A stretch of DNA of 64,000 nt from CAIWHR01 sp963717695 (lineage in GTDB: Bacteria; Pseudomonadota; Gammaproteobacteria; Burkholderiales; Casimicrobiaceae), in assembly GCA_963717695.1 (NCBI GenBank), contig CAVQWR010000007.1:434001-498000 (forward strand). The letters run 5' to 3'. Under the pieces are notes generated by a model that ran no database searches, was not told where the DNA came from, and was given only the letters and a program-made list of their open reading frames with translations. The position numbers and the translations under genes are program-made. Position 1 is the first letter of the stretch; the number at the start of each line of letters is the position of its first letter. Positions 56,359-64,000 of the stretch are shown here, piece by piece.

Positions 56359-56892
56359 ATGCATTCCCGAACCTTCGTGTGGTTAATCGTGGCTCTTCTG
56401 GCGGCCTGTTCCAATACGCCCACCAAGGATGCGGCCTCAACCAGCGCCGAAGCGGCTGAGCCGGTCGCGAAACGCTCCGCCGGAGCGGCTACAACGCCCT
56501 CGAATACCCCCTCGGTTACCGGTGTGCCTGATCCGCGCAAAGACTCTGCCAATATTCTTTCCAAGCGCAGCGTCTACTTCGACTATGATGAGTCGCTGAT
56601 CCACGCCTCGGACCAGCCGCTGCTTCAGGCACATTCCAACTACCTGCGCCAGCACCCGGAAGCGCGAGTTGTCGCGCAGGGCAATGCCGATGAGCGCGGC
56701 AGCCGTGAGTACAACATTGCCTTGGGTCAACGGCGAGCGGATACGGTCAAGCAATACCTGAAATTGCTCGGCGCAGCGGACGGCCAGATTGACACAGTCA
56801 GCTTTGGAAAGGAGAAGCCCGTGTGCACGATCAGCGAGGAATCGTGCTGGTCGCAAAATCGACGCGTCGTTCTAGTCTATTCGGGCGAATAG
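56359..56892 (+). CDS. OmpA/Pal-like peptidoglycan-associated lipoprotein
   Basis: A 177-residue lipoprotein. The signal MHSRTFVWLIVALLAACSN ends in the lipobox LAAC. After a Ser/Ala/Pro linker comes an OmpA domain: SVYFDYDESLIHASDQPLL, HPEARVVAQGNADERGSREYNIALGQRRADTVKQYL (peptidoglycan-binding Asp/Arg region) and SFGKEKPVC. That is the Pal arrangement. No tol genes are adjacent, so it is probably an extra Pal paralogue and not the Tol-Pal component. ATG 56359 is preceded by GGAGG; the frame extends upstream. Confidence 0.88.
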   Translation: MHSRTFVWLIVALLAACSNTPTKDAASTSAEAAEPVAKRSAGAATTPSNTPSVTGVPDPRKDSANILSKRSVYFDYDESLIHASDQPLLQAHSNYLRQHPEARVVAQGNADERGSREYNIALGQRRADTVKQYLKLLGAADGQIDTVSFGKEKPVCTISEESCWSQNRRVVLVYSGE

Positions 56893-56920
56893 GGACAGAC
56901 GTTCCAGCTTTTGCGTACAC

Positions 56921-57211
56921 CTAGCGTTCATTGCGATCGAAGACGCTGAACCTGCACGTTCGAGCTTCAGCACACGGGCCCGCACTCGCTCCCGTCGATT
57001 CATCCAGGGTCGACGCGTTACCGTCGCCGGCAACCCCACCGAAGAACCCGGAGCCCAGCGTTCCGGCGTGTTCCCGGACGGGGCCACCGCCCGCCTGCTC
57101 GAGTATGGCTTCACTCGGGTCACGCGGATCGGGTTGCACAGCCGCTGCTTCTGCCCAAAGGAACACGCAGAGTAACAGTACAACGGCCACCGCGAAGAGC
57201 AAATCACGCAT
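56921..57211 (-). CDS. Small hypothetical exported protein
   Basis: A 96-residue ORF with a clear hydrophobic N-terminus (MRDLLFAVAVVLLLCVFLWAE, signal peptide or anchor) followed by a Gly/Pro/Ala-rich part without recognisable domain (DPSEAILEQAGGGPVREHAG...). The ribosome-binding site is weak. Placement downstream of an operator-like site (57369-57384) supports a real gene, but a spurious ORF cannot be excluded. Confidence 0.4.
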   Translation of the reverse strand: MRDLLFAVAVVLLLCVFLWAEAAAVQPDPRDPSEAILEQAGGGPVREHAGTLGSGFFGGVAGDGNASTLDESTGASAGPCAEARTCRFSVFDRNER

Positions 57212-57368
57212 GATGCTCTGCCGTCCCTCGCACGACCGCAGACCGTCTCGGCTTAGAAACAATTGCGGGCTGGCGGGGGAATTGCCAGCCCGCAATTTCG
57301 ATATCCGGCAAGGTGCCCGATCGGTCAGGAGGCCGATACTCGTCTGTCCGGCATCGACAGAAACATGA

Positions 57369-57384
57369 TATTGCGCAATACTAA
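57369..57384 (-). promoter_or_regulatory. Operator-like site C (TTAGTATTGCGCAATA on the minus strand)
   Basis: Same palindromic core TATTGCGCAATA as site B. It is followed at 57385-57394 by AATATTGCAAG, which also occurs in site D. It lies between the actP terminator and the small exported protein gene, about 160 bp upstream of the latter's start. Confidence 0.5.
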
Positions 57385-57399
57385 ATATTGCAAGCCGCT

Positions 57400-57433
57400 A
57401 AAAAAATGGCCGCCGGAGACTCCCCCGACGGCC
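57400..57433 (-). terminator. Rho-independent terminator of the DUF485-actP operon
   Basis: On the minus strand GGCCGTCGG and CCGGCGGCC pair (one mismatch/bulge) around a short loop and are followed by A and a run of seven T. It starts about 30 bases after the actP stop. Confidence 0.88.
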
Positions 57434-57461
57434 ACTCGCATTCGCTGCAGGTGCAGCCCCG

Positions 57462-59165
57462 CTAGTGGGCGGACGCAACCTCCGCGCCAAGGCCGGTTTC
57501 GGAGCGGACCTCCTGTGCGGCGAACGCGGCGCGTTCCTTGTCCGCGCTCGCGCTTCGATCCGTCACCGATGCTATGAACGCGACGATCAAGACGGCCGGC
57601 AGCACGAAGAACGTTGGAAAATCGTACGGAAAGATCGCCGGCCCCATGTCCAGCACCTTGGTCCAGACTGTCGGGCCGATGATCAACAGGCCGATGGAGC
57701 CGAGAATCCCGGTGTACCCGCCCAGCACCGCCCCCCGCGTGGTCAATCCCCGCCAAAAAACGGCCAATAACAGGATCGGGAAGTTGGCGCACGCAGCGAT
57801 CGAAAACGTCAACGCGACGATATACGCAACATTCTGCTTCTCGAACGCAATGCCGAGGATCACGGCGAGTATGCCGAGGCCGATCACGCAGATCTTCGAG
57901 ACCCAGACTTCCTGAGCTTCGGTGGCCCTTCCCTTCATGATCACGTTCGCATAGATGTCGTGCGACAGCGCGGAAGCGCCGGCAAGCGTGAGGCCGGACA
58001 CGACCGCCAAGATCGTTGCAAAGGCAACCGCAGCGATGAAGCCGAGGAAGAAATCCCCGCCTATGGCGTGCGACAAGTACACCGCCGGCATGCTGCTACC
58101 ACCCTTCAGGTTGAGGACATTCTTGGCGACATCGACCACGTAGTCCGCGTTGCCTGCAACGAGGACGATGGCGCCAAATCCGATGATGAAGGTCAAGATA
58201 TAGAAATAGCCGATGAAGCACGTTCCGTACAACACCGATTTACGTGCTGCCTTTGCATCCCCGACGGTGAAAAAGCGCATGAGGATGTGCGGCAGCCCCG
58301 CCGTCCCGAACATCAACGTCAAGCCAAGGGAAATCGACTCAATCGGATTGGCCTTCGCCCCGATGGGAACCACCGACTGCATGATCTCCAGGTGCTTCGG
58401 ATGGGCTGCGACGGCATCGGAGAAGAGCTTATTGAAACTCCAGCCCTCATGCGCCATGACGCCAAGCGCCATCAAGGTGGCGCCACCAAGCAAGAGAGCC
58501 GCCTTGATGATTTGCACCCATGTGGTGGCCTTCATGCCGCCAAAGGTCACATAGATGATGATGAGCGCGCCAATGATGACGATAGAAATCCTGTAGGAAA
58601 TCTGCGGGACCAGCGTGTGCAACAATTGTCCAGCACCGACCGCCTGCCCAATGAGGTACCAAATTACGACAATGAGCGAACCGATGGCGGCCATCGTGCG
58701 AACCGGACCCTGTTGAAGGCGGAAGGAGGCCACATCAGCGTACGTGAACTTCCCCAGGTTGCGCAGCCGCTCTGCGATAAGGAACAGGATGACTGGCCAT
58801 CCGACCAGCCAACCCACCGAATAGATGAGCCCGTAGAAGCCGTTGAAGTAAACCAGGGCGGCGATGCCGAGAAAGGAAGCTGCCGACATGTAGTCGCCGG
58901 CAATCGCCATCCCGTTTTGCAATCCGGTTATACCCCGTCCCGCGGCGTAGAAATCCGTCGCCGTCTTCGTCCTCATTGCCGCCCAGTAAGTAATGCCCAA
59001 TGTAATGGCGACGAAGATGATGAACATCACGACGGCGTGCCAATTGACGGGGGGTGTCGCGGGCGCCGGAGCCGGGGTTGCCACGTCAGCCGCGTAAGCC
59101 AGTTGTACAGCGAGTAGCGCGGCCGAGGCCAACAAAGCTGCGAAACCAAGCTTCTTGATTTTCAT
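57462..59165 (-). CDS. actP: Cation/acetate symporter ActP
   Basis: Sodium:solute symporter family (SSS) acetate permease, 567 residues, normal for ActP. A cleavable-looking N-terminal segment (LGFAALLASAALLAVQLAYAAD) and about thirteen transmembrane helices are seen. Family text includes TKTATDFYAAGRGITGLQNGMAIAGDYMSAASFLGI, GLIYSVGWLVGWPVILFLIAERLRNLGKFTYADV, FGTAGLPHILMRFFTVGDAKAARKSV and SGLTLAGASALSHDIYANV. It is coupled to the DUF485 gene by a four-base ATGA overlap, the usual yjcH-actP arrangement. It imports acetate and related short carboxylates. Confidence 0.96.
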   Translation of the reverse strand: MKIKKLGFAALLASAALLAVQLAYAADVATPAPAPATPPVNWHAVVMFIIFVAITLGITYWAAMRTKTATDFYAAGRGITGLQNGMAIAGDYMSAASFLGIAALVYFNGFYGLIYSVGWLVGWPVILFLIAERLRNLGKFTYADVASFRLQQGPVRTMAAIGSLIVVIWYLIGQAVGAGQLLHTLVPQISYRISIVIIGALIIIYVTFGGMKATTWVQIIKAALLLGGATLMALGVMAHEGWSFNKLFSDAVAAHPKHLEIMQSVVPIGAKANPIESISLGLTLMFGTAGLPHILMRFFTVGDAKAARKSVLYGTCFIGYFYILTFIIGFGAIVLVAGNADYVVDVAKNVLNLKGGSSMPAVYLSHAIGGDFFLGFIAAVAFATILAVVSGLTLAGASALSHDIYANVIMKGRATEAQEVWVSKICVIGLGILAVILGIAFEKQNVAYIVALTFSIAACANFPILLLAVFWRGLTTRGAVLGGYTGILGSIGLLIIGPTVWTKVLDMGPAIFPYDFPTFFVLPAVLIVAFIASVTDRSASADKERAAFAAQEVRSETGLGAEVASAH

Positions 59166-59473
59166 TTGATCGACTCCCGGACGATTTCATCGATGAGCGG
59201 ATCAAACGTGCTGTTTGCACGGTACACATAGATGCCGGTCAGCACTACGGAGGCGAGGATCACGCCTACACCGACCAACATGCCCACCGGAATTACGCTG
59301 GTGGCAGAAATGGGCTGCGTGAGGAAACCGGGGGCAAAGGCCACGAGGAGCACAAAGCCAAAATAGATCACCATCACCAGCGCTGACAGCGTCCAAGCCA
59401 ACGTGTCCCGCTCTTTGACGAGCCGGTGATATTTGGGGTTGTTCTGGATCTTGCTAGTTGGCGATTCAGGCAT
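59162..59473 (-). CDS. yjcH: DUF485 domain-containing membrane protein (YjcH-like)
   Basis: A 103-residue protein with two transmembrane helices (TLSALVMVIYFGFVLLVAF and VGMLVGVGVILASVVLTGIYVYRA) and the DUF485 opening NPKYHRLVKERDTLAWTLSAL. It is the standard small partner encoded in front of actP. Its exact role is unknown. An operator-like site lies about 250 bp upstream of the start. Confidence 0.94.
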   Translation of the reverse strand: MPESPTSKIQNNPKYHRLVKERDTLAWTLSALVMVIYFGFVLLVAFAPGFLTQPISATSVIPVGMLVGVGVILASVVLTGIYVYRANSTFDPLIDEIVRESIK

Positions 59474-59713
59474 GAGAAGCCCCCATTGCGGTCCCCTTCC
59501 CGTCGAATTTGCCGGCGATGGCTGTTGTTGGCAGCCGCCTCGCGCTGATTGAACAGTTCATCCTTGTTCCTCCCCATTGGCGTACTACCTGGTCCAGGAC
59601 CCAAACACTCCGTATTCACGAGTGCCAGTTATCTGCGCGCGTGCGATGCTGTGCCTCAAGAATGCGCGCAACGGGCGCGGGCGCATTTACGACAACGGCC
59701 CAAGAAACAATAT

Positions 59714-59739
59714 TGCAAGCAATAGTATTTGGCAATAGG
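59714..59739 (+). promoter_or_regulatory. Operator-like double site D
   Basis: Two overlapping motif copies: ATTGCAAGCAAT (59714-59725, inverted repeat of ATTGC) and ATAGTATTTGGCAATA (59724-59739). The second matches site A at 14 of the 16 shared positions. It lies upstream of the DUF485-actP operon in the orientation expected for control of that operon. Confidence 0.5.
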
Positions 59740-59782
59740 TTTTATTTGTGCGAGGCGGCGGACTGCGAAAAAACACTGGGCT

Positions 59783-59801
59783 GGTTGTGCAATGCACAAC
59801 C
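59783..59801 (-). terminator. Hairpin after the haloacid dehalogenase gene, possible terminator
   Basis: GGTTGTGC-AAT-GCACAACC is a perfect 8-bp stem with a 3-base loop, about 70 bases beyond the dehalogenase stop. On the minus strand a run of six T follows, but only after nine other bases, so termination is possible and not certain. Confidence 0.45.
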
Positions 59802-59871
59802 ACCCGCGATCTCGTTAGCTCGCGCGGCGTTGAGCCCCGGGAAAGCCGCCGAATTGCAGGCGGTCATCTCC

Positions 59872-60591
59872 TCACGTTGCCAGGAGCGGTGCCAGCTCCG
59901 AAAGACTACATATCTCCGCGTCAGGCTTACCCGGCAGGCGTTCCGGGTTCTGCCAATATCGATTGCACCACACAACGCGCATCCCGAAAGCAGACGCGGC
60001 ATAGGCGTCCCAGGCGTTCGACGATTGAAAGCAAATCCGGTCGGGAGGAAGCCCCAGCCGATCCACTGCACGCTGATAGACCTTAGGATGCGGCTTGTAA
60101 ACACCAACCTCCTCAACGGAAATGATCATGTCAATGAGACTGTCAAGTCGAGCGTGCTTGACCGCGGCGGAAAGCATGGTCGGCGTGCCGTTCGACAATA
60201 TCGCCGTTCTGTGGCCGGATTTCCTAAGAGCCTGCAGCGCGTTGCGAGCGTCGGGGAACGGATCGAGTGTGAGGTAGAGTTCCATTAACCGGCTTCTCAA
60301 GCCTGAGTCGTTGATCCTCAGTGTCGCCATGGCATAGTCGAGAGCATCGCCTGTGACTTGCCAGAAGTCGGCGTGCCTCCCTTGCAACCCCCGCAGCCAG
60401 GTGTATTGCAACTGTTTGTCGCGCCAAAGGGCCGTCAGCGGTGCCGATCGTTCGCCCAGGTCGTCTTTGCATCGCGCAGCGGCCGAAGCAAAGTCGAACA
60501 GCGTTCCATAGGCATCGAATACGCACGCACGAATGCCCGCCAGGCGCACCGATCCGTGCCTTGCTTCAGTTCGAATGGGAGTTGGGTTCAT
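59872..60591 (-). CDS. Haloacid dehalogenase type II (HAD superfamily)
   Basis: A 239-residue L-2-haloacid dehalogenase-type hydrolase. It has the nucleophile Asp in ACVFDAYGTLFDFASA, WRDKQLQYTWLRGLQG (family-typical cap segment), Ser/Asn in TAILSNGTPTMLSAAVK, the Lys in VGVYKPHPKVYQ and the final motif FQSSNAWDAYAASAFGMRVVWCNR. It would hydrolyse 2-haloalkanoates to 2-hydroxy acids by an ester intermediate, although some members have other substrates. ATG 60591 is chosen; an upstream TTG would overlap the DedA gene. It follows dedA by 20 bp on the same strand. Confidence 0.92.
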   Translation of the reverse strand: MNPTPIRTEARHGSVRLAGIRACVFDAYGTLFDFASAAARCKDDLGERSAPLTALWRDKQLQYTWLRGLQGRHADFWQVTGDALDYAMATLRINDSGLRSRLMELYLTLDPFPDARNALQALRKSGHRTAILSNGTPTMLSAAVKHARLDSLIDMIISVEEVGVYKPHPKVYQRAVDRLGLPPDRICFQSSNAWDAYAASAFGMRVVWCNRYWQNPERLPGKPDAEICSLSELAPLLAT

Positions 60592-60611
60592 GTCGACGAC
60601 CGCCTGCTTGT

Positions 60612-61247
60612 CTATCGCGACCTGCAAAACCGGTACACGCCGCTGACCGCAAGCGAACCGACACCGATTCCGACGCCGAACAGCACGATTAGACTCATGT
60701 GCTCGCGAACGATCGGCACGTTTCCGAAGAAATAGCCGCCGACAACCAGCGTCACTACCCAGATCAACGCACCGGCGACAACCGCTGCCAGGAAGCGCGA
60801 AAAAGTCATCTCGGCTACACCACCCACAAACGGCGCAAACGTCCGTACCACTGCAATGAACGGCGACAGCAGGAACGTGAGGCCACCATGATTCTCATAA
60901 AAGGCGTGGGTGCGCCGAAGTGCGTCTTTGTCCAGCCAGCGATAGTCGTGTTTGAACACACGCTGACCAAGGGCGCGGCCGCAGAGGTAACTGGAGGCGC
61001 TGCCGGTAACCGTCGCCGCGAATAGCACCGGCAAGACGATCCAGATGCTTATCGCGCCGGTGGCACAGAATGCGCCGCACAAGAACAGTAGCGGATCGCC
61101 CGGTAGGAAGAACATCGGGACGACGCCGATCTCGACGAATATTATCGCAAATAGCAACGCATAGATCGCCACGCCATGCTGCGCGATCGCGCTGCCCAGA
61201 TTCTGGTCGAAGTGCAGCACCAATTGCAGCAGTTGTATGAGATCCAC
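60612..61247 (-). CDS. DedA family membrane protein
   Basis: A 211-residue inner-membrane protein of the DedA/SNARE-associated (VTT) family. It has EIGVVPMFFLPGDPLLFLCGAF (conserved G-D-x-x-L loop), GSASSYLCGRALGQRV, the FYENHGG segment, FLLSPFIAVVRTFAPFVGGVAEMTFSRF (family signature with Arg) and a last helix VLFGVGIGVGSLAVSGVY. DedA proteins recycle undecaprenyl phosphate or flip lipids and affect proton-motive force. It is likely co-transcribed with the dehalogenase gene. Confidence 0.94.
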   Translation of the reverse strand: MDLIQLLQLVLHFDQNLGSAIAQHGVAIYALLFAIIFVEIGVVPMFFLPGDPLLFLCGAFCATGAISIWIVLPVLFAATVTGSASSYLCGRALGQRVFKHDYRWLDKDALRRTHAFYENHGGLTFLLSPFIAVVRTFAPFVGGVAEMTFSRFLAAVVAGALIWVVTLVVGGYFFGNVPIVREHMSLIVLFGVGIGVGSLAVSGVYRFCRSR

Positions 61248-61476
61248 AGCATTCTCATCCCGGTCTGGTTCAGAATTTTAGACCTGCATCGTCGTTCCTC
61301 GGCCAAACTGTACCGCGTAGCACCTTCTTGTTGCCAACGCACTAGCGTGCGCCCAATCGAATAAGCTATGCGCTTAGTGCCTGGACCGCACCGACGACCA
61401 GCGCGAATCGATACGCACGGCCGTTTCAGCGGCCAATGATGCTCCATCGCCGGGAGCCCCTCCACGTTTCGTCGGT

Positions 61477-61686
61477 ATGGCGGGCAGTGCTACGCTTACC
61501 GGCGTGTGGGCTCGACTTGCCATCGTCGCCGTTGCTCTCGGAATCGCGGGCTGCGCCTCGGCGCCAACCGCCACCACGGCTTACGACGGCGAATTAACCG
61601 GCGAATTCGTCGACGGAGTGCCTCTGTACCGGTTCCCGGCAATCGAAGTATTCGGCACGCGGCACAGCGTGGATAAGGACGTGTAA
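61477..61686 (+). CDS. Small hypothetical lipoprotein
   Basis: A 69-residue ORF whose N-terminus (VWARLAIVAVALGIAGCAS) is a lipoprotein signal with lipobox IAGC at about residues 23-26. The mature part (about 44 residues) ends FVDGVPLYRFPAIEVFGTRH. The ribosome-binding site is weak and the start may lie slightly downstream. No family recognised. Confidence 0.55.
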   Translation: MAGSATLTGVWARLAIVAVALGIAGCASAPTATTAYDGELTGEFVDGVPLYRFPAIEVFGTRHSVDKDV

Positions 61687-61766
61687 TCGCGCGCCGAGAA
61701 CAACCGCCGCGCAAACTTTTCAGTCATTTCATTGGTCTGTCAGACCGTTTTTAGGGAGGCCATGCC

Positions 61767-63014
61767 ATGCGATCCCTCATTTGTTGTACGCGGCTGTTGT
61801 TATTCGTCGTCGCAACAGCGAGTTGCGGATCGAGTTTCGCTGGCGTCAAGGAAGGCGTGGCGGCGTTGCAGAAAGCGGACTACGCCACAGCACTGAAGGA
61901 ATTTGAGCCGCTGGCCGAACGCGGCGACTCCGAAGCCCAATATCGCTTGGGCCGGATGTACGAATTCGGAAGGGGTGTCTTGACGAACATGCCGCAAGCC
62001 ATGATCTGGCTGCGCAAATCGGCCGCGCAGCAGAACGCCTCGGCGCAGACTGAACTCGGCGCGATCTACGCGTCGGGCTTTGGCGGTGTACCGCAGGACG
62101 ATGCGCAAGCGGTAGCGTGGTTTCAAAAGGCGGCAAACCAAGGCAACGCCACGGCGCAATACAACCTGGGCCTGATGTATGCCAAGGGCGGCGGTGTGAA
62201 GCAGGACTTCGCGCAGGCGGTGGCGTGGTATCGCAAGGCGGCCGACCAGGGGCAAGTCGAGGCGCAGTTCAAAATGGGCTTGCACTACGAGAAGGGGGTG
62301 GGCATCGCGCAAGACGATGTGCTCGCATACGCCAACTATGCAATTGCCGCGCGCAGCGGCGATGCGGATTCGGTCGAGTTCCGCGACGCCATGGCCAAGA
62401 AGCTTCCCCCCGCGAAGCTTCGCGAGGCCGAGACGCTGGCAGCAGACTGGCAACTGGGCAAACCAACACCCGGGAGTAGTGTTGCCGCGAAATCGCAGGC
62501 GGTCCCGACTGCGGCGGCCTCCACGTCGAGGCCGGACAAATGTTCGGCCACCGGACTCATGGAAGGCGAGAAATTCACGGCGAACAATTGCGTCGTTGCG
62601 CTGTATGGCGACCAGCACAGCGTCGCCATTTGGTTCAACGAAGACGCCATCTCGCCGGCGGAGGCAGACAGTTTCCGACTTTCCTCGTACGCCGACGGTA
62701 ACAAGGGGGGCAAACCGCGAACGCTGGTGCAGATCATGTTTTGCCCGGGCGGAGGCGCGGCCACCGCCTCGCCCACCGCTTTGAAGTCAATTGACGTCAA
62801 CACGAATCACGCCCGATCGCCGACTGCCGGCTTGCAGCGGGTCGCGCAATCACCCAAGGATTTCAAAGTCGAAAAGATGACGGGCGAGATCAAGCCGGGT
62901 TCCATGCTGACCGGTAGGATCGTGGGTGGAATGGGCAAGACGACGTGGATTTTCGATTTCGACGTGAAGTTGCCCGAAGTGGATGCGGCGGCAGGGATGA
63001 CCTGCGGCAAGTGA
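61767..63014 (+). CDS. SEL1-like repeat exported protein
   Basis: A 415-residue protein with a signal peptide (MRSLICCTRLLLFVVATASCGSSFAG). Four to five SEL1-like TPR repeats of ~36 residues span about 40-200 (SEAQYRLGRMYEFGRGV, ASAQTELGAIYASGFGGVPQDDAQAVAWFQKAA, ATAQYNLGLMYAKGGGVKQDFAQAVAWYRKAA, VEAQFKMGLHYEKGVGIAQDDVLAYANYAIAA). The C-terminal ~150 residues, from RPDKCSATGLMEGEKF onward, form a beta-rich domain with two Cys that I do not recognise. GGGAGG precedes ATG 61767. SEL1 proteins usually scaffold other proteins; the partner is unknown. Confidence 0.88.
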   Translation: MRSLICCTRLLLFVVATASCGSSFAGVKEGVAALQKADYATALKEFEPLAERGDSEAQYRLGRMYEFGRGVLTNMPQAMIWLRKSAAQQNASAQTELGAIYASGFGGVPQDDAQAVAWFQKAANQGNATAQYNLGLMYAKGGGVKQDFAQAVAWYRKAADQGQVEAQFKMGLHYEKGVGIAQDDVLAYANYAIAARSGDADSVEFRDAMAKKLPPAKLREAETLAADWQLGKPTPGSSVAAKSQAVPTAAASTSRPDKCSATGLMEGEKFTANNCVVALYGDQHSVAIWFNEDAISPAEADSFRLSSYADGNKGGKPRTLVQIMFCPGGGAATASPTALKSIDVNTNHARSPTAGLQRVAQSPKDFKVEKMTGEIKPGSMLTGRIVGGMGKTTWIFDFDVKLPEVDAAAGMTCGK

Positions 63015-63266
63015 GCGCTGGGTCTGGCTTAAAGCCGCGAGGGCTCGCGGGAAGATTTGCTTTCGGGCACATTGAGAAGCCGTGGTTGACGAGCAACACT
63101 GTTCAGAAAATGCGGGAGGCGGACGCTACGCCGCTCAAATGACGCCTTTCGGCGGCCCATTCCGATGTCCGCTCCTGGCCGATAGCGGCATTTTGCGAGA
63201 AGCGAAGCGCCATTCCCGAAGGCGCGGCGCTGCATTTGAGCGTCGCGCTGGCCGGTGCCGCGGACT

Positions 63267-63635
63267 CTAGACGACGATCAGCGCCGCCAGCACCTTTCGA
63301 CCTTCGGCCGTCAGCACGTTGAACGTCCGGCACGCCGCAGCGGTATCCATCACCTCGACGCCGACGCGCGCGGCGAGCAGTGATTGCGTCAGCCGCGGGT
63401 GCGGAAAGCGGATCGCGGTGCCGGTGCCGAGCACGACGAGGTCCGGCGCATGGTCGAGGAGTCCCGTGTAGTCGGCTTCCGTCAGCGCGTCCATGCCATT
63501 CGGCGCCCAGCCGGTGCGGATCACGTCGGGCGTCAGCACGAGATTCTCGCGATATTCCTGCGTGCCGATGCGCACCCAGCCGGGCCCCGATCCGGTGATG
63601 AAGTTGCCTTCCGCGGAGGCCAACTGAAATTTCAC
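63267..63635 (-). CDS. Mth938-like domain-containing protein (DUF498)
   Basis: A 122-residue single-domain protein of the Mth938/DUF498 family. It has the strand opening KFQLASAEGNFITGSGPGWVRIGTQEY, DYTGLLDHAPDLVVLGTGTAIRFPHPRL, GVEVMDTAAACRTFNVLTAEGRKVLAALIV. GTG 63635 is preferred because the family begins there; ATG 63668 is the longer alternative. Divergence from an alaC-type gene is a common betaproteobacterial arrangement. Function is not established. Confidence 0.88.
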   Translation of the reverse strand: MKFQLASAEGNFITGSGPGWVRIGTQEYRENLVLTPDVIRTGWAPNGMDALTEADYTGLLDHAPDLVVLGTGTAIRFPHPRLTQSLLAARVGVEVMDTAAACRTFNVLTAEGRKVLAALIVV

Positions 63636-63917
63636 GTGTTCACTGCTGGCGGGATCGTCGTTGCGCACGCCGCGAGCACAGCAGGGCAGCAGTCGGGCGC
63701 GACCGACGCATGGCTTTCATCCCTCTTCATCCGGCCGCCTCCTCTCGCCGCGTTAAGCGTCGCTGTATTTGCGACGCTTCAACGCAAGAGAGGGGCGGCG
63801 TAACTTCCCACGATGGATTGTGCATTGCGGCAAACGCGTAAATTGGTTAGGATTGTAGCTCCAATCAACCTTTCACGTCGCTCGGACGGATCCGGGCGCT
63901 TACGCAGAAAGTCCCGC

Positions 63918-64000
63918 ATGTCACCCTCTCCCGGTACCGAGTTCGAGCGCCTGAAGCGCCTGCCCCCGTACGTCTTCAACATCACCACCGAGCTCAAGAT
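63918..64000 (+). CDS. alaC: AlaC-like aminotransferase, N-terminal part (cut by window end)
   Basis: The first 27 codons read MSPSPGTEFERLKRLPPYVFNIT-type text, with RLKRLPPYVFN followed by TELK. This is the typical start of the class I/II PLP-dependent alanine transaminase AlaC (formerly YfdZ) family, often listed as LL-diaminopimelate aminotransferase-like. It lies divergent from the Mth938-like gene with a 282-bp gap. Only the beginning is visible. Confidence 0.75.
   Translation, partial: MSPSPGTEFERLKRLPPYVFNITTELK

Larger units (their letters stand above)
59474..59871. other. Intergenic region upstream of the DUF485-actP operon
   Basis: About 400 bases with no convincing gene; ORFs here are antisense to the flanking genes. 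It contains an operator-like double site (59714-59739) and a hairpin (59783-59801) following the haloacid dehalogenase gene. Confidence 0.5.

Noticed and set aside
59509..60288. 259-residue plus-strand ORF across the actP promoter region and the dehalogenase gene
   Set aside because: Mostly antisense to the haloacid dehalogenase, which has all HAD motifs; no protein family recognised.

Overview
The window is a high-GC bacterial chromosome segment, most likely from a betaproteobacterium. The gene orders surE-pcm-nlpD-rpoS, moxR-DUF58-tgpA and a Mth938-family gene divergent from alaC are typical of that class. The quinone-type dihydroorotate dehydrogenase, the DUF1631 protein and the DUF485-actP pair fit the same picture. 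No rRNA, tRNA or CRISPR array was recognised, so the genus cannot be named.

Region 1 (1-39 kb) is dense and very GC-rich core chromosome. It holds the end of pntA and pntB (proton-translocating transhydrogenase), a giant CPBP-type membrane protease, a peptide-type ABC substrate-binding protein with an acetyltransferase, hrpA, a DUF1631 protein, an EI24 membrane protein and a MaoC dehydratase. pyrD, mltB, ppc, surE, pcm, nlpD and rpoS follow. Next come the moxR-DUF58-tgpA operon, a histone-deacetylase-like amidohydrolase, a Rieske protein, the branched-chain 2-oxoacid dehydrogenase operon (bkdA1-bkdA2-bkdB, no E3 gene), an nfeD-slipin pair and a two-gene ABC exporter. Five of these genes (hrpA, pcm, nlpD, the deacetylase-like gene and nfeD) are each interrupted by a single-nucleotide frameshift while otherwise well conserved. 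Sequencing indels or very recent mutations are the likely causes.

Region 2 (about 39-63 kb) is an accessory stretch with looser spacing and visibly lower GC. It carries secreted beta-propeller proteins (a kelch protein and a ScyD/ScyE-type protein) and two same-orientation IS1182-family copies, one intact and one decayed, flanking a DUF1254 gene. An ECF sigma factor with a C-terminal TPR-like extension (ECF42 type) sits among four YCII/DGPF-type small proteins and gene remnants (LysR, SRPBCC). A cluster around a MarR regulator follows: an HPP membrane protein, a DUF3014 protein, a His-rich exported protein, a Pal-like OmpA lipoprotein, a small exported protein and the DUF485-ActP acetate symporter. 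Four intergenic copies of a TATT-GC-GCAATA-type motif, plus a related inverted repeat before marR, suggest a local MarR regulon. A haloacid dehalogenase, a DedA protein, a small lipoprotein and a SEL1-repeat protein close the region.

Region 3 (63.2-64 kb) returns to core genes: a Mth938-type protein divergent from the start of an AlaC-like aminotransferase, cut by the window end.

The most interesting observations are the candidate MarR operator set, the ECF42-DGPF cluster, the 74-bp repeat array whose last degenerate unit supplies the rpoS ribosome-binding site and start codon, and the 14-bp array that re-copies the pntA stop-codon region in front of pntB.
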